This document shows positions 1 through 12,886 of a stretch of DNA of 64,000 bases, one piece after another. The stretch's first letter is position 1. Each line of letters opens with the position of its first letter. The DNA is taken from NCBI GenBank assembly GCA_963970005.1, contig CAXAMN010015224.1:500910-564909 (forward strand), given 5' to 3'. This stretch comes from Durusdinium trenchii (lineage: Eukaryota; Sar; Dinophyceae; Suessiales; Symbiodiniaceae). Below the pieces are notes generated by a model that was not told where the DNA came from, searched no databases, and worked only from the letters and a program-made list of their open reading frames with translations. The translations under genes were made by a program, and so were the position numbers.

Positions 1-2130
1 TTTCGACTATTGATTCCCCCCCAAAGCTTGGAGTTCCAAACGAGAAAACACGTTTGTTCAAGTTCATGCCGTTCAAACAGTGACAGGACTGACCAGTGAG
101 TCAACTTGTGGGGGGGTAACCCGCACCCATCGGCCTTCCAAAAGGATCACCCATTGGCAATTGGGTCACCCATGGGAGATCTCCATCAAACACTCTACAA
201 ACAGCAAGTATCATGTAAAGTTGAAATACGTTCATGCACTGGATCTCCTCTTCCAAATGATGAAAAAATCACTGGATCTCCATTGAACTGGGACCGTTCT
301 GGATCCTGCCATGGTCGGTTCAGGAAGCTTTGCACATGTGAAACTCCCGCTCTCGAGAGCCATGCTTGTTTGGTTCCGGAACCTGAGACCGCTAAAGCCT
401 ATCTGAGTCTATCTGTGATCCTATCTGAGTCCAGAGGGATCAAAGAAGTCATATCATTTACGGGTATGGCTGGCGCATGCTACCCCAATGCACTTCAGGC
501 TATGCAAACATGCAAGGCACAATGGAAATATTGGATACCACTGCCATGAATTCCACCAGCGCAAGTCAGTGTGCCCAACACAAATGTCCCGACAAGAAAA
601 AATCAACAACCGCTACAACACCTGACATCTTAGATGACATATGTCATATGTCTTGGATATTTATTTTATTGTCTGTTGGGTGATGATGCCGACAGGACCC
701 TGCAGGACTCCAAGCACAAATGTCCAATGTCCATCTACTGTGAGGAACCAAAACCTCGGCGCTAGGGGAACTCTACAGAACCTGGGTTCCTGTGTTGGTC
801 TTCTGCTATACTACATAAAACAAACAACTATATATATATATATATAATAAGCTTATACATACCAGGAGCATGCAACGGGTGCTCATTGGGCACCCCTTAG
901 CACCAAAACTCATTGGGCACCCCTTACGAAATTGTGTTTTTTAACTACAACTGAGCCACTTCAGAGAGGGGTTATATATAATTTGTGTATATATATAGTA
1001 TAATAATGTATAACACCTATAACCCAATATAACCCGTCTTCTTCTGCATTCTGAGCTGCCTTCTCACCCTGAAGCCATCTGAATCCTGCCCTTCTTCTAA
1101 CCCTGCGGCCTAATCTTCTGCGACTTCCACCACGGTAGGGATGTCCTCACCTGGCAGAACTGAAGAACGTTTTTTGGGTCCGAGACAAGTGTGTGGAGCC
1201 ATTGCCACCCAATGACTCTCGAGCCTCACGCTGCACGTATGGTCCCACTCGAACAAACAAAAACAAACAAACATCTCAGCATTCTTTCCGTGCCAAACCG
1301 TCGAGCATGGATTGGGGAATGGTGTGTGAATCGGCCATTTCAGTAGTGTTCGCTACAACCGCGCGCTAACCTGATACTTCGTAGTCGCTCCTTCAAAGGC
1401 TCCCCCCCGCTAATAGGCAAAGTCTTGGGCAATTCCTGTCAAGAACCGTCCAGCTTCGGGTGCGCATGACGTGCTCACGCATGCCTGCCGGCTGGCGTGC
1501 GCAAATGGCGCTCCTCGACCCAGGGCGTCGAAAGCATCGCAGGAGACGGGATGGCAGGGACCCAAACAATACTCAAACACGCAATGTATGGAATTCACAT
1601 ATTAAATCGCGTGAACCCCTGAAAGCCTCCCAGGTTGGGTGTTGAAAATGACATGGAGTGTTAGTGTTTGGGGTGTAGCATCTATACCACTGTGGTGGTG
1701 TACAGGATGCAATCTACACAAAACTGCTGATCGGCCCTATAGAATATAAATCGGCTCAGTAAGCTTTTCATCCATTTAGGTAACCTGCTTTCCACTAAAT
1801 TCACCGACTCGTCAATTTTTAAATACTTAGCAGATCCTGCTCTGCCCCCAGTTAAGCCTCACGTGCACTGGATTTGTGGCCCACCTGACTGAGATATGGA
1901 TGTGGAGCAAACAAACCGAGTGTCCCATGTACAAACCTGACATATAACCTGTAGCGCTAGGATATATACTGTAGCATATTACAACTGCTATAGAGCTTCC
2001 GGTGTATTCCTACATGTCCAACGAATTGTGGGTTGCTGCCACCCATCCTGGAGTATTTCAAAGCTCCAACTGTTGCACCACAGGATCCCAAACTGGTATC
2101 ACTTCCTCTCCTTTCAGGGACTTGCTGAGC
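1..2130. other. Non-coding stretch, no supported gene
   Basis: Open frames here are short or lack exon-like composition, and I saw no acceptor and donor pair flanking a convincing frame. A TA microsatellite lies at about 829-848 and AT-rich sequence continues to about 1010. A 147-residue frame at 106-549 on the plus strand has an ordinary random composition and was not accepted. Confidence 0.5.
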
Positions 2131-2139
2131 CTGAATAGC

Positions 2140-2475
2140 TACCGTCTTGTTACTACTAGTAAGGCACCGGTTACTACTAGCGATGCACTTGTTTCTAATA
2201 GCTTCTTGTTACTACTAGTAAGGCACCTGTTACTACTAGCGTGGCACTTGTTTCTCTATCTCCAGGACTCCACCAACTCGTTCTGCTACCTGGGCTTCCC
2301 TGACGGCTTCAGCACAAACTCCGGTGCTCCCGTGGAGCAGGAGGCTTGCGACATGATCCTGCAAGCATTGCTGGACGGTTCGGGAATCTATATAGTAACA
2401 AGAAGCTATTAGAAACAAGTGCCTTCCTAGTAGTAACAGGTGCCTTACTAGTAGTAACAAGAAGCTATTGGCAAA
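2140..2475. repeat. CTAGTAACAAG repeat cluster, inverted
   Basis: Variants of the words TACTACTAGTAAGGCAC and CTTCTTGTTACTACTAGTA repeat at about 2146-2260 and recur as the reverse complement at about 2395-2470, so the two halves could fold on each other across about 130 bases. The same vocabulary (GCTACTAG, AACAAGAAGC) returns near 7.7 and 50.7 kb. It is a dispersed family rather than a gene; the frames that cross it on both strands are products of the repeat. Confidence 0.7.
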
Positions 2476-2904
2476 AAAAGCGAGTCGAGGGATTTGGGGA
2501 TTTATGTCCAAAGGAGCTTGGACACTCCACTGCCGGCAAAAACATGTATATACCCATGTTCCATTTGAGGTAGCGTGCAAATAGAAACGAGCTTCGGTGA
2601 ACAGTTTCTGTTCTTTTGGCCTTTTCCAGAGCACCTTTTCAGTGCTCACCCCCTCCACTGGAGCGAAAAAGAAAATGGGCCGACCGATCATCGTTGATGG
2701 GCTGAACAACTTTGGGTGCGACTACTGGTCAAGGGAAGATATTGTATGTGTCGTATATTACCGTATATTTGAAGCACAGGTCAAGCAAATGAAGTTCATC
2801 CAAGTTTAAACTTGTGACCCGTGACATTACACATTCATCCTGATCAGTGTCGCCCGATGATGGCTTCGTGCCCAAGTGATGCTATGAACTCCTGTTATTT
2901 CTCT

Positions 2905-3101
2905 TCACTCTCCAACGTCTACCAATCCCACATCCGCCGAAAAGACAGACCCGACCGATCTGGAACCGCTGGGCCTGTGCTTTTGTTGTTCAAGGTAGAT
3001 CCGCGTGGCTTTCAGCATGGCGCCCCGCTCGCCCATGTCCTCTCGGGTGAGAAGCTTTCGGTGGCCCAAGCAGAGTAAGCGCCGTTCAATGGCTGGAAAC
3101 T
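2905..3101 (-). CDS. Exon of unknown gene (possible C-terminal exon)
   Basis: The frame begins right after the acceptor-like CACTAG and runs for about 65 residues to a TGA at 2905-2907. The start is rich in charged helix-forming residues (ERRLLCLGHRK, then LTREDMGERGAMLKATR), followed by a Ser/Gly/Val-rich tail. GC-rich third codon positions and the absence of long simple runs make it look coded. The acceptor is about 20 bases from a copy of the CCTTCTCAGAAGG repeat, which would then sit in the upstream intron. The product is not recognised. A donor inside the tail is possible, so the stop may not be used. Confidence 0.5.
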
Positions 3102-3111
3102 CTAGTGATCC

Positions 3112-3182
3112 GACCCGACGGCGCCTACATAAATAGTCTCCAATGACCTTCTCAGAAGGTATGTGGATCCATAGGGAATGAG
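3112..3182. repeat. CCTTCTCAGAAGG dispersed element, copy 1
   Basis: The segment carries ACATAAATAGTCTCCAAT followed by the palindrome CCTTCTCAGAAGG and GTGGATCCATAGGGAAT. Related copies are near 45.5 and 53.6 kb. Copies 1 and 2 also share the GC-rich lead-in CCGACG just before the core. Confidence 0.75.
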
Positions 3183-3199
3183 GAACTTCCATTGGGGGG

Positions 3200-5395
3200 T
3201 CAGTGACGCCTTGCTTCCCCCCCAGGTTGCGTGGTATTGTTTACATGGAGTGCTTAACTGCGGGTATTTTGAGATATGCATCCTTGGTCGTTCGTTATCA
3301 ACATTGTAGCGTATTGTGGCTATAAAGCAACGAGTGACGCTTTGGTTAGTAAAGCATGGTCAACTTGCCTCCTGCCATCTCCTGCCAACGTGTCCCCAAG
3401 AAGGTAGAGGATAAATTAACCACAAAAAGTCATGATCCGGGGTGGAAGACTCCGAGGAACTTTGAAAAAAAGGACCCAAAGTTAAGCCACCGGCTTTGAG
3501 GAAAACTCGGGCGGCTGTGATCCTCACCACATCCGGGATTACTCGAAGTCACAGCCCAGGTCATGGGAATGTATAGAAAGGCTTGCGGCTTCACCATATA
3601 TAGCTGTTCATATATATCATGGGCATTTGTGTCATTCCTCCCAACATGGCTGAAAATAAATGATTTCCAACAGGTCACCGCCACTATCTTGAACTCACTG
3701 ACGGTACACCGGCACCGAACAAGACACCGGTCGCGCGGTACACCCGGTGGTACCGGAGCGGGCCTCGCCCTGGACCACCATCACCGGCACTCGCATGAGC
3801 ATCGTCCTACCGTGGTGGGAACCGGAGGACGAAGTCTGGGTGGAAAAGATGCCATTTGGAAGTGGTGAGGTTTGAAGGGAGGTTTGGAAGCTTATGAATG
3901 GGAAGTTTCTGTAGCATCTCCCTGCTGGTAGGACAAGTCAATATGATGTCTCAAGGATTTTGGTTGAGCACTTGTGAGTGGACCCCTTACAGGGCTGCAC
4001 ACTGTAAGTTTGGGTCACATTTACGATACCGATACCACCAATATACCATGCGGCACAATTGATGTCTTGATGCCCTGACCGTGAACCTGACACAAGGTTT
4101 GAGGACCACCCCCGAAGCAGCGTTTTCCAAGAGAGGTTGAGAGACATGAACTCGGACCCTGTAGCACTATAGTGGTACATATGGGATGGGGATATAGGGC
4201 TGTTCAACCTCTCTATAGGTTCTTTCAGCATCTGTCCCTTTAAATCTTCACCAAGTCCCTCTGGAGTCATCGATGTATTTCACAAACAAACATTGGAGAT
4301 TAGTAGGCTATACAGGAATGCCTTGCAGCGGTTTTAGATAACTGATTGCCCATGTCATCTGCCATCATCTGCCATCTCCAGGGCTCTTTGAAGCTGAGAT
4401 CTCTTATTACGACAAAAGTAAACACATAACATTCCATGTCTGCAGTTTTAGTTGAACACTTCTTCTTCTTCTTCTTCTTGAGGGCTTGCTCTCATCACCC
4501 AGATTTGTCTTTATGGATACCGCAAGGAGCAGCGATCCAGTTCGGATCCGCCCACGGCGGATCTGGGAACCCTGGCGTTACTCGACCCTTGTCCAAGAAG
4601 GCCTGGCGGGAACGGCGGTTCCTGACCTCCCCCCCATTCCAGTGGATGATAATGGTTCATCAGGCCTTTTAATTACACCAAGAAGATATAAGAAGATGCT
4701 ACGGCTGAGACATAGGTTGCCTTTGGGTATCATCCGAACCCACTGGTAACAAGATGTTACAAGGGGAATCGTTAAAAGAAGAAACTCTGGGTTCTTGGGT
4801 CTTTGTTTTTGAACCAAAGCCAGCTATTAAAGTACATGTTTGGCAAGTACCAGCCTCCAAATCCTTTTCGGGGATGATAATCAAATTCTTACTCATCATG
4901 TCAGGGGATATTCCTGCACTTGCCAGGGCAGGAACTTTCTGACAGTTGAGTGGAACGGGTAAAAAGTAATAACTCCAGATCTGTACTCTGCTTTACTTTT
5001 TTACGTGTAGTTAGGGAACCATACTCTGACAATGTGTCTGCCAAAGCTGATGTGGCGATGTGGCCCCCCCTAGAACCTAGGATTAACCTTCAGACCTTCG
5101 GCCATCCCGTGCCGTCGGACGTCTCGGCCGTGGTGGAGCCCGGTCAGTATCGTCAGAAGAAAAAAGATCACACATCATCATTGGAAAACACGCCTGGAGC
5201 CTGAGTCCCAGGCTTGACAACTGCCATGGTTTCATGGTTCTTTTTCGGGGGGGCACACCACGGACGCTTTCAATCAACAAATCTATTATGATAGAGACAT
5301 CAACCCGTATTGTTGAAAGAAATCTCAAGCTTTCCAGCTGAGGAAGGCTACAAAGGCTCTCTGATTCACTGGTGAATGATGGTGCATGCGTCTTT
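3200..5395. other. Non-coding stretch, no firm gene
   Basis: A short minus frame near 4205-4260 (residues GLGEDLKGQMLKEPIER) ends at a good GT donor, AGAG followed by GTTGAA. It is too short and its acceptor too unclear to call. A CTT trinucleotide run lies at about 4458-4480. Nothing else convincing was seen. Confidence 0.4.
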
Positions 5396-5397
5396 TT

Positions 5398-5586
5398 CTA
5401 AATCTGAAGGGTGTTCCCCTTGACCCTCCCGTGGCGGTGAACTCGTCCGGCCGAGTCCACCGCAAAGGGGACCCTCGGGTCTGCGAGTGAAGGTGCTCTG
5501 CCTCGAGGAAGGTGCTCTGCCCCGTCTTCTTGCCACTGAGCCAATCCTGGGTCCCCCGTCCCCCGCAGGAATGCTCCGCTCGACAT
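5398..5586 (-). CDS. Candidate CpG-rich exon, unknown product
   Basis: The frame starts at an ATG near 5586 and ends at a TAG at 5398, giving 62 residues with strong GC preference at third positions and a balanced mix of charged and hydrophobic residues (for example DPGLAQWQEDGAEHL and DPRVPFAVDSAGR). All three minus frames are open here because the segment is CpG-rich, so the frame choice rests on codon composition only. It could be the start of a gene or an internal exon. No domain is recognised. Confidence 0.4.
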   Translation of the reverse strand: MSSGAFLRGTGDPGLAQWQEDGAEHLPRGRAPSLADPRVPFAVDSAGRVHRHGRVKGNTLQI

Positions 5587-5589
5587 ATA

Positions 5590-7670
5590 GACAGTGGACC
5601 CATCAGCAAGGTCCGGTGACAGGAGAATTGCCTGGAATGTTGGAAGGCTTGAATCACTGAAGCAGCAGGTTCACCCTCTAATAGTAACAACCTGGTACTT
5701 TACTTTAAAGATGGTTTGAACTTGCAGAGAACTCTTGTCGAGAGGGGCAACAGCTGGTCAAATCGGTCAGGGTTCATTGCCGGCTGATGACTTCATCGCT
5801 GAAAGCAGTAAAAACTGACATACTAATACCCTATATAGCTTGTAATCCCTTATATATATATACGTTGTTCACACCAAGAATGCACCAGCGTGGATTGATG
5901 CATGCACACCAGCACAATTTCCCTTGACAATGACTAGGCTTATACGTGGGTCGGCGTTGGCTTCTGAACGCCGGACCTGGGTATGTATCCCATGACCAGT
6001 ACCACCCACCCAAAGGGCGGTTTATAGACACCCCTGGCGGCCCGGTAGTTTTCATCCAAAAAGCACCCTTTGGATTCCTTGCCTTTCAATGGTGCTGCTA
6101 TACTAGCATACGATTATGGTTAGTAAGTAGAGACCTTTCATGACCTTTCCCCCCCAAATAGTGATCATCTGTACCAACTGTTACTGGATGTGACTGGTAC
6201 ACACCCTACACCGGACACGAATCCCTCCAACCAAACAAAACCCTAGTTTTGAATCCACATGGGTCAACAAAACACGTTTGGCAAATGCATCCAGCGTGCT
6301 GGGATGATTTTTGAATGCCTTTTTTGACCGAATTTACCCATGAAATTCCAAGAACAACTTAGTTGGGAATTCTCCACCCCATGATGAGTAGTCAGCTTCC
6401 CAAATGCTAACTCAATCTGCAATCAACCATAAACTCTCTAACAAAATCTAACCATCCAGCTGGTGTCTGGTTGCTCGATCCCTGGAGCTTCCAAGCCCCG
6501 ATCCAAAACATCCGACGCACGCTGGACGCTCAAACCCTGCCCAACAAACATAGCCCTGCCAGGGTGACCCGAAAAAAAGCGACACAACGATGTTTGGGAC
6601 CTCCCTCCAGCCCGGACCTGGCCCTCCCTTTGCCTTCATTTTGGAAGTCACACCGCCGGTCAAATAAAGGCCTTGCAGCTTTCTGCTTGGGCGGATGATT
6701 CTGCTTGGGATTGGAGTTAGTCCATATGTGGGAGACTTTGGGTGAACATCTTATTTATTGCATAGATTGTACAAAGACCTTTCATATCATGACGTACCTT
6801 TTATTTGGGAGTCTAGGCAGCTAGCGTCGAAATGGTCCCTTTGTTTTGGGTGACCTGAAAAGTCTTTGGACTTTGGACGAGTTAATGGTTGATGATCTTC
6901 CTCCACCCGAGCTTCTTGACGTACAGACTTCTCTTCACATCAGAAGGGCACACGAACGTGGAGGCGGTTGGGTTGGATGAGGCGTCCGATGGACGAGACG
7001 CCCCGGTTCTCATTAATACAAGACCATGCTTGCCAGGGACCACCATTCGTCTCCTGGTGATAGTTATATATTACATACCCCGAAAGAAAAGAATACACTA
7101 TAGAAATAGAACGCAAAATTGCTTCCCTCCACCAACGCGATAGTTTGTACAGTCACCTTGACGGGGTGTATAACAGTTGCTACAATCTGGCCGTCTGGCG
7201 CACGGCGTTGAACCGCAAGCGCTCCTCCGAAGGGCATATAGGTCAAGGCCATCACGCCTGCCTGGAGGAGAACTCGGAGGAAAGTTGATGGGAAGATTGC
7301 TCGGGGTCTCTCGGGGTTAGTGTGACCGAGAAACTTACTGGTGCTAAATAGGGAATGAGAGACTTTCCTTAGGATCCATTCCCTTATTCCTTGCTAAGCA
7401 ATGGGAAAGACCGTTGGAGGTTTGACGAATACATCAAATTGTAGTCACCTGTTGCCCACAAGCTGTACAAATAGTCAATGCCTTCGACGACTGGTGCATA
7501 TTCCAGAAGTCCGCACCCTGCATTCATGTTCTTTGTGTGGGGACACTCTCACTGAATGTGCCCATCTGCAAGATAGCTTCACAACGGTCTGCTCGTACAC
7601 GGGGATTCAACCGCCTGTAGAATGACCTGTCTATTAATTTTACTCTGCAAATTGAATCATTCAAGCTCCT
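5590..7670. other. Non-coding stretch, no supported gene
   Basis: Frames are short and none is flanked by clear splice signals on either strand. A TA run lies near 5850-5863. The ORFs at 6448-6698 overlap on both strands and show no exon-like signal. Confidence 0.4.
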
Positions 7671-7671
7671 A

Positions 7672-7750
7672 GGAACAAGAAGCTACTAGGGGCTCCTGGC
7701 ATCGCTACTAGGAACAAGATGCTACTAGCGGCTCCTTGCATCGCTACTAT
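7672..7750. repeat. CTAGTAACAAG family, second cluster
   Basis: Two tandem copies of a unit of about 47 bases read AGGAACAAGAAGCTACTAG and AGGAACAAGATGCTACTAG, each followed by a GGCTCCT and CATCGCTACTA block. The vocabulary matches the clusters at 2.1-2.5 kb and 50.7 kb. Confidence 0.65.
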
Positions 7751-8002
7751 TCACCACACCCCTCACGGTCCCACGCACAACGCAAGAAGCCGCTGCATCT
7801 TTCTTGGGGTCACGTCCGCAGGCCATCTCTGCCCATCGGACGTTGCGTGGTGCGCAGTGTCCCCGAGATCGTTGCGTGGTGTGCCCTATATGCGGCATTT
7901 GGTTCCCCAGCCAACCGCGTGTCTTGAGAAAGGAGAAAACGACCTCATCCTCGAAAGATCTCTTCGCATCTCTTCGCGCATTCCAGTGGATGGGCTAAAC
8001 AC

Positions 8003-8220
8003 CCTGGAGTCTTGTGGTGTGGTGGTGGCATAGCCTTGGCCAACACTCTGTCAGCATTCTTCTTCACTCGTGACTTCTTTGACCTCGGCATAGCCTTGAT
8101 GCAAGCAGTGACTTCTGATAGGCACCCACCAGACTGATGATGAGAATCCTCCTCAAAATGCTTCTGGATAACTTGCAAGCGTGCACGTGCAGCATGCAAA
8201 CTGCCTGTGACACAGTTCGC
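8003..8220 (-). CDS. Exon of unknown, basic protein
   Basis: The exon is bounded by the acceptor TATACTGCAG and a GT donor (CCAGG followed by GTGTTTAG), giving 218 nt. The encoded piece is helical and basic, with VIQKHFEED, LSEVTACIKAMPRSKK and KKNADRVLAKAMPPP visible; the lysine cluster RSKKSRVKK resembles a nuclear localisation signal, though that is only inference. Adjacent exons were not identified with confidence: coding-like stretches at 8.45-8.75 kb on the same strand may belong to the same gene. Confidence 0.6.
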
Positions 8221-10688
8221 CTGCAGTATATTTCCACAGTCAAGCCGTCATCCTGCTCAATCTAATTACTCCCCTCTGAACCCCACTGAATGGTCTAATG
8301 CAAAAGACAAACTAAAAGTTCAATCATTTATATAGATGTCATGGACATTCATGGACCATAGATCATGTTGTTTAGGTCCGGCCTATTCATGCCTATCCCG
8401 AATAGGGTCTCTCAAAAGGCAACTCGCCGGCCTTTGCCATTGAAACTCACCTCAGCGGACCCCTTGATCTATCTCAAGAGGCCGATGACTCGATCTCCAC
8501 TTGCTCAGGATAGGATGATGGACACTTCGACCCTCCCTGATGGACACTTTGACCCTTCCTGAGCTTAACTTTTGTTGAAACAATCTTTGTCGCAGTTCAA
8601 GACAGGAAAGCACTGAAGCATGGTGATGAAAAAATTGCTCGCCGGGGGCATCTGAGCACTGCAAACCCGACGCGCAACCAAGTGGTCTGGGCCAGTCGAG
8701 GGTCATGTAGCTTGTTGATCGCTGCCCAATCAACCTTCGTCATCCTCAAAAGCATCAACCAACACCATGATTAGATCCGTTTTGTCACACCACATTTCAA
8801 CAACAATTCCAGACTTCCAGCACAGTTGTTACACTCCGACTCATGTTCCATATGGAAGTGGAACACTTTCCCTGGAACGTGAGGCGAAGTCGGAGTGTAG
8901 CAAACCACCATGGATCACACACACATCACCCATCCAACCCTTCATCCCACCTCAACCAGCATCCCACCTCCGATCCATAGGCACCGGCCCAAATGTCCAC
9001 CGTCTGTTTGCTGAGCTCGCAAATGCCTGCTTTGTAGGGGGCGCGTTTCGACGTTTCGCCGGACGGTGGGGTGGAACCCCCCCATGGTCCAACGCATCCA
9101 GACGCTAAGCGTCCGATCCACCGGCGACCGGGCGACCGAGCTATCCAGTCACCCACCGAGCTGTCACATCGCCTAACCTGAGGAGTCTCCGAAGAGTCCG
9201 AACGGTCCTGGGTCGACGCTGTCTCACAGGATCTGTTTCGAAGTGAATTCCGAAGAGGTGCCGTTGGCGTATACTTGGAGCGGCATTGTGAGCCTGGGAG
9301 CGTTTATATATAAATATATATATATATAGTGAATTCAAACATGATTGAGATCTTGGATGAAGAGCCCTTGAACTTATAACCCTTGGAAAGCAAGTCCCTG
9401 TTGCCGAAGGTGTGCTGACTTGGGACTGCAAGCGACTAAAGAAGGATCTTCCACACCAAAACAACCACAGGCACGAAAACCAACGCAAGACAACGGGGGT
9501 CAGCTTGTCTGCTCCCAAAGGTTGGGGATCTCTTCTACGCAGGGTTCGTTTCAGCATAGAATTGAAACCAATCGAGCGCAAGCAGCTATGCCCCAGCCAT
9601 GTATAGGGGTCATCAGACTCAAGCTGGGACCTGCCAGTTTGGTTGCATCACGAATGCCGAGACAGGAAACCTTGTTTGAGGCTTTGAACTATGAAAAAAA
9701 AAAACATTAAAAATCCAACCTGACCTGATTTCTTTGAGACCCTTCAGTGAGTTGAGCGAATCAACAACAAATCAAACGTACAAGTTGCACCGAGTTCATT
9801 GGTGGCAAGGTGCTTCAACACATTGCCTAGATTCAGTTGATGTGTTCTTGGATTGAGAAGATATGAAGATCCACCACATGCGGCATTCAATCTCCTTTTG
9901 TATCAGGCCCTGCAGACCCTCCCCACCCTCGCTGTGTCAACACGCTGAGAAAAAAAAAGAACACACACAACTCAAGACCTGCCTCAATAATCTGATCTGC
10001 ATCCAAAGATCGAGCTCTCAGTCTCCAACATTACTGATGAATGCATGCTTCCATATACTGCATGTCCACATTCTACTGTACCCCCCCTCAAGACTCCAAC
10101 GGTTCATTTCCCAAAAGGGTTTTTGTTTATCAGGCTTTGCCTGGGTTTTGGCATAGTTCACCAAGAGTTCTGCAGGTCACTGTAACTGGTTCCGAATGGC
10201 TGGAGACATGTGAGAGACCACGACCGTGCCCAAGACAGGGCACGCCCTCCCCATGCGCATGCACCATCATCCTCACCTGCAGAAGCTGCTTTGGTAATGG
10301 CCGCAGGGTCGAAGGTCCTGGGCTGCACTGAATCCGAATCTCCACTCTCCGACTCCGATTGGACCTGAGTTGATCGGTACGGACTCCTTCAGCCCACACT
10401 GCAACCAAACACATGCCTAATCATACCACAACTCATACCACCGCAGTGTGGCCAGGAACAAGGAATCACCAGGAATCTTCAGACCTGAACATCGAGGATT
10501 TTTCATTTACTCCCAGGGTTAGGCCATCCATTTTGTCCACTCTTCCATCGGTCTTTCGATGGGCTGTCCGGCTGTCCAGTTCTATACTCACCTGTCTCTA
10601 GTTTGCGAGACATGCCAATCAAAGTGAACATACCATACTTTACTATATGACTACTTATATGACTTATATGACTATATATGTATATTAT
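8221..10688. other. Mostly non-coding, weak minus-strand coding signal
   Basis: At 8452-8750 two minus frames have coding-like stretches (VDWAAINKLHDPRLAQTTW and LSCLELRQRLFQQKLSSG), but no splice signals settle the frame. The 146-residue frame at 9141-9581 crosses a TA microsatellite at 9305-9330 and is not accepted. A (TAT) and AT-rich patch precedes the element at 10.69 kb. Confidence 0.35.
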
Positions 10689-10800
10689 ATATACCAGGCC
10701 CTTCAAAAGTGACCTCCTTCGAGTCTCTAAGTGACCTCTTTAGGGACTAAGTGACCTCATTCTGGCATCTCAAAAGGTCACTTTGAAGGTCCTGGTATAT
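10689..10800. mobile_element. MITE-like element with terminal inverted repeats
   Basis: The left end ATATACCAGGCCCTTCAAAA is the inverse of the right end TTTGAAGGTCCTGGTATAT, with the pairing continuing inward through AGTGACCT and AGGTCACT; the arms are about 26 bases with one or two mismatches. The inside holds two direct repeats of CTAAGTGACCTC. At about 112 bases with no coding capacity it resembles a miniature inverted-repeat element that inserts at TA-rich sites. Related GTGACCTTTTGG words occur near 57.55 kb. Confidence 0.65.
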
Positions 10801-12360
10801 CTTGTATATTTGATTTAGTAATTTCTACCATCCAATCTAACATCCGACAGACACCTCTTCCGACCCGCCCGCCTGGGCCCCTCGATCGGCCCAATGAAGC
10901 TCCGATGCACGGCCCTGTTCACCTGCGTGGGAGCTGGGAATCGCCACGGCTTCCGTCGAAGCACTAGAGAGCGGAAAGGCGGAGAAAACAATAAACGTTG
11001 TTGTTCCCCCCCCTAAACCGTTGTTCATCTTGATATGTTCCCCCCACTTGTTCCACCATTTGGATCAAACTCTTCAGGCTTGGGGTTGACATATCAAGAG
11101 TCAGGAATGTAGACCACCAAATTTGGTTCTGCATCTCCATCTGTTGTGTTTTTTTTGGTTGAAATCAACCAGCCGTCTACATTACAACCTGGAGACATCT
11201 GCATTTGCAAGGTCTGTGGTGCTCTTCTGCAGCATCGGTGATTTTGCAGTGTGTTTCTGGAGCCTGCTTTCTCGGTGTAACTCGACATAGGCCCCAACCA
11301 CATGCTCCTGTGAATCTGTCCAACAAATGCGTCTGACGGATGCGTCCCTTGCGGACACGCATCCGGTGTCTGCGTCTGACTGATGATCTGATGGATAGTA
11401 ACCATACCCCCAAGACCCCAAAGATCAAATGCAACCCTATTGCCTATATATAGGTATTGTCACTTGCCTTTTGTTAAAAAGAAACACCCGCTGCTTGCTG
11501 CACATTGCCAGCAGGTTGACGTTCCCTTCTCTCCAAGCCAGCCAGCTCTCCTGATGCGCCAAAAATCTGACATATTCGTAGAATTACATTCGAGAACTCA
11601 CCAAAGCCAACCCCTTTTGTAAATACATCAGCTGTTTGAAACGTTGCATCGAGGGTCTTGCTACGTCTCTGTAGTTGTCTGCTGGGGTTCCTGTGCGCCG
11701 ATCACGAACATGGGGCACTGGAAGAGCTTCCGATTCGTTGTTCTTGAATGAAGGCAAACAGTCCTGAAGCCTCGCAGTTAACATCAGTTAACTGTCCTTG
11801 GGCAATAAGGATGCACGCTCACTTGACACCCTCAGTATGGTGTTCTTCTTTTTCACCTCTCCATCTTGAAAAACAACATCCCCCCAACGAAACAAACTTT
11901 GGCCGGTGGGCTACGTGGGTAATCCCTCCAAATGGTTTTCCAGGACGGGCTACGTGGGTAATCCCTCCAAATGGTTTTCCAGGACGGACACAACTTGAAG
12001 ACCTCACGATGAAGAACCATCAGGGAACCACGGGGGAAGAAGAACCTTTTCAGGCAAAATAACAGCCTGATAAAACCTAATTTTCATGGCTGAATTGTCA
12101 GCATTCCAAAAGAACTCCACTGCCCCACAGTCATCCCACATTAAACAAGTTAATTTTGCAAATACAGTAAGATCAAATCAATATACAGTCACTGTTGGCA
12201 TGAAACGTGTCAGTGTCAAACTGCCTTCCTTTCACCCTGCGTAACTGCGCCCAAGGTGCAGCGCCGGAACCACTCCCCACGAGTATTTGTCAATCAAGGA
12301 CAGCTAAAATTAGGAACTATATATAAAGCAACATGACATAACTATACTCCGCACCACCAC
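10801..12360. other. Mostly non-coding, one possible short exon
   Basis: A 41-nt minus segment at about 10930-10970 lies between a good acceptor (CTCTCTAG) and a good donor (CACGCAG followed by GTGAAC) and may be a very short exon. Three overlapping minus frames at 11.1-11.4 kb are not separable. The rest appears non-coding. Confidence 0.35.
11908..11985. repeat. Perfect 39-bp tandem duplication
   Basis: The unit GGGCTACGTGGGTAATCCCT with its following 19 bases occurs twice in immediate succession, at 11908-11946 and 11947-11985, without a mismatch. The exact identity points to a recent duplication. Because 39 is a multiple of three, the frames on both strands stay open through it. Confidence 0.9.
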
Positions 12361-12453
12361 CCAATATTCTGCGCCTTCTCAGGATATTTCCAGGATAAGA
12401 ACTCATAGATGTTTGCGATGCCTCGTAGATGCTCGGAGCTCGCGAAGTAGCGG
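12361..12453 (-). CDS. Candidate exon, unknown product
   Basis: An acceptor-like GGCATAG precedes a 93-nt frame that ends at a GT donor (ATTGG followed by GTGGTGG). The residues SEHLRGIANIYEFLSWKYPE form a plausible amphipathic helix. The other frames give less protein-like products. No family is recognised, and no neighbouring exon could be joined. Confidence 0.4.
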
Positions 12454-12886
12454 CTATGCCAAGACCCAGCATAGAGACTTGGGAGACGGATACGAGTTTG
12501 TGAGTTTGTTTTGCCACCATATGAAAACCAAAACGTCGAATTGAAAAAGGGGCCTTGTAGGGATTGCTGGCAATGAGACGTCCACTGCAAACATCAAATG
12601 TTGTGCATGGGTGGTTAAGCATGATTGTTTGACCGAAACGGTGCCAGTCGAATTGGATTGTGCTTATGGGTGCCAAATGCCAGCGGTTTTTTGGACGAAG
12701 TGTCGAAGATCTTCATATACTCCCTGGGAGTCTTTGGCTCCTTTGAATCTTGCCATGTTGCCAAGTGTGCTAGTCCGGCCGCTTCAGAAGACTCATTTTC
12801 CGACGATGTACAGCTTCAACATGCTTCTGAACTATCTGTTCAACTCTTGTCTTGACACTGCTTCTGTGCATGCTTTCCGGCCTGAA

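Noticed and set aside
106-549. 147-codon plus frame at the left edge
   Set aside because: The composition is random-like and no splice sites or domain support it.
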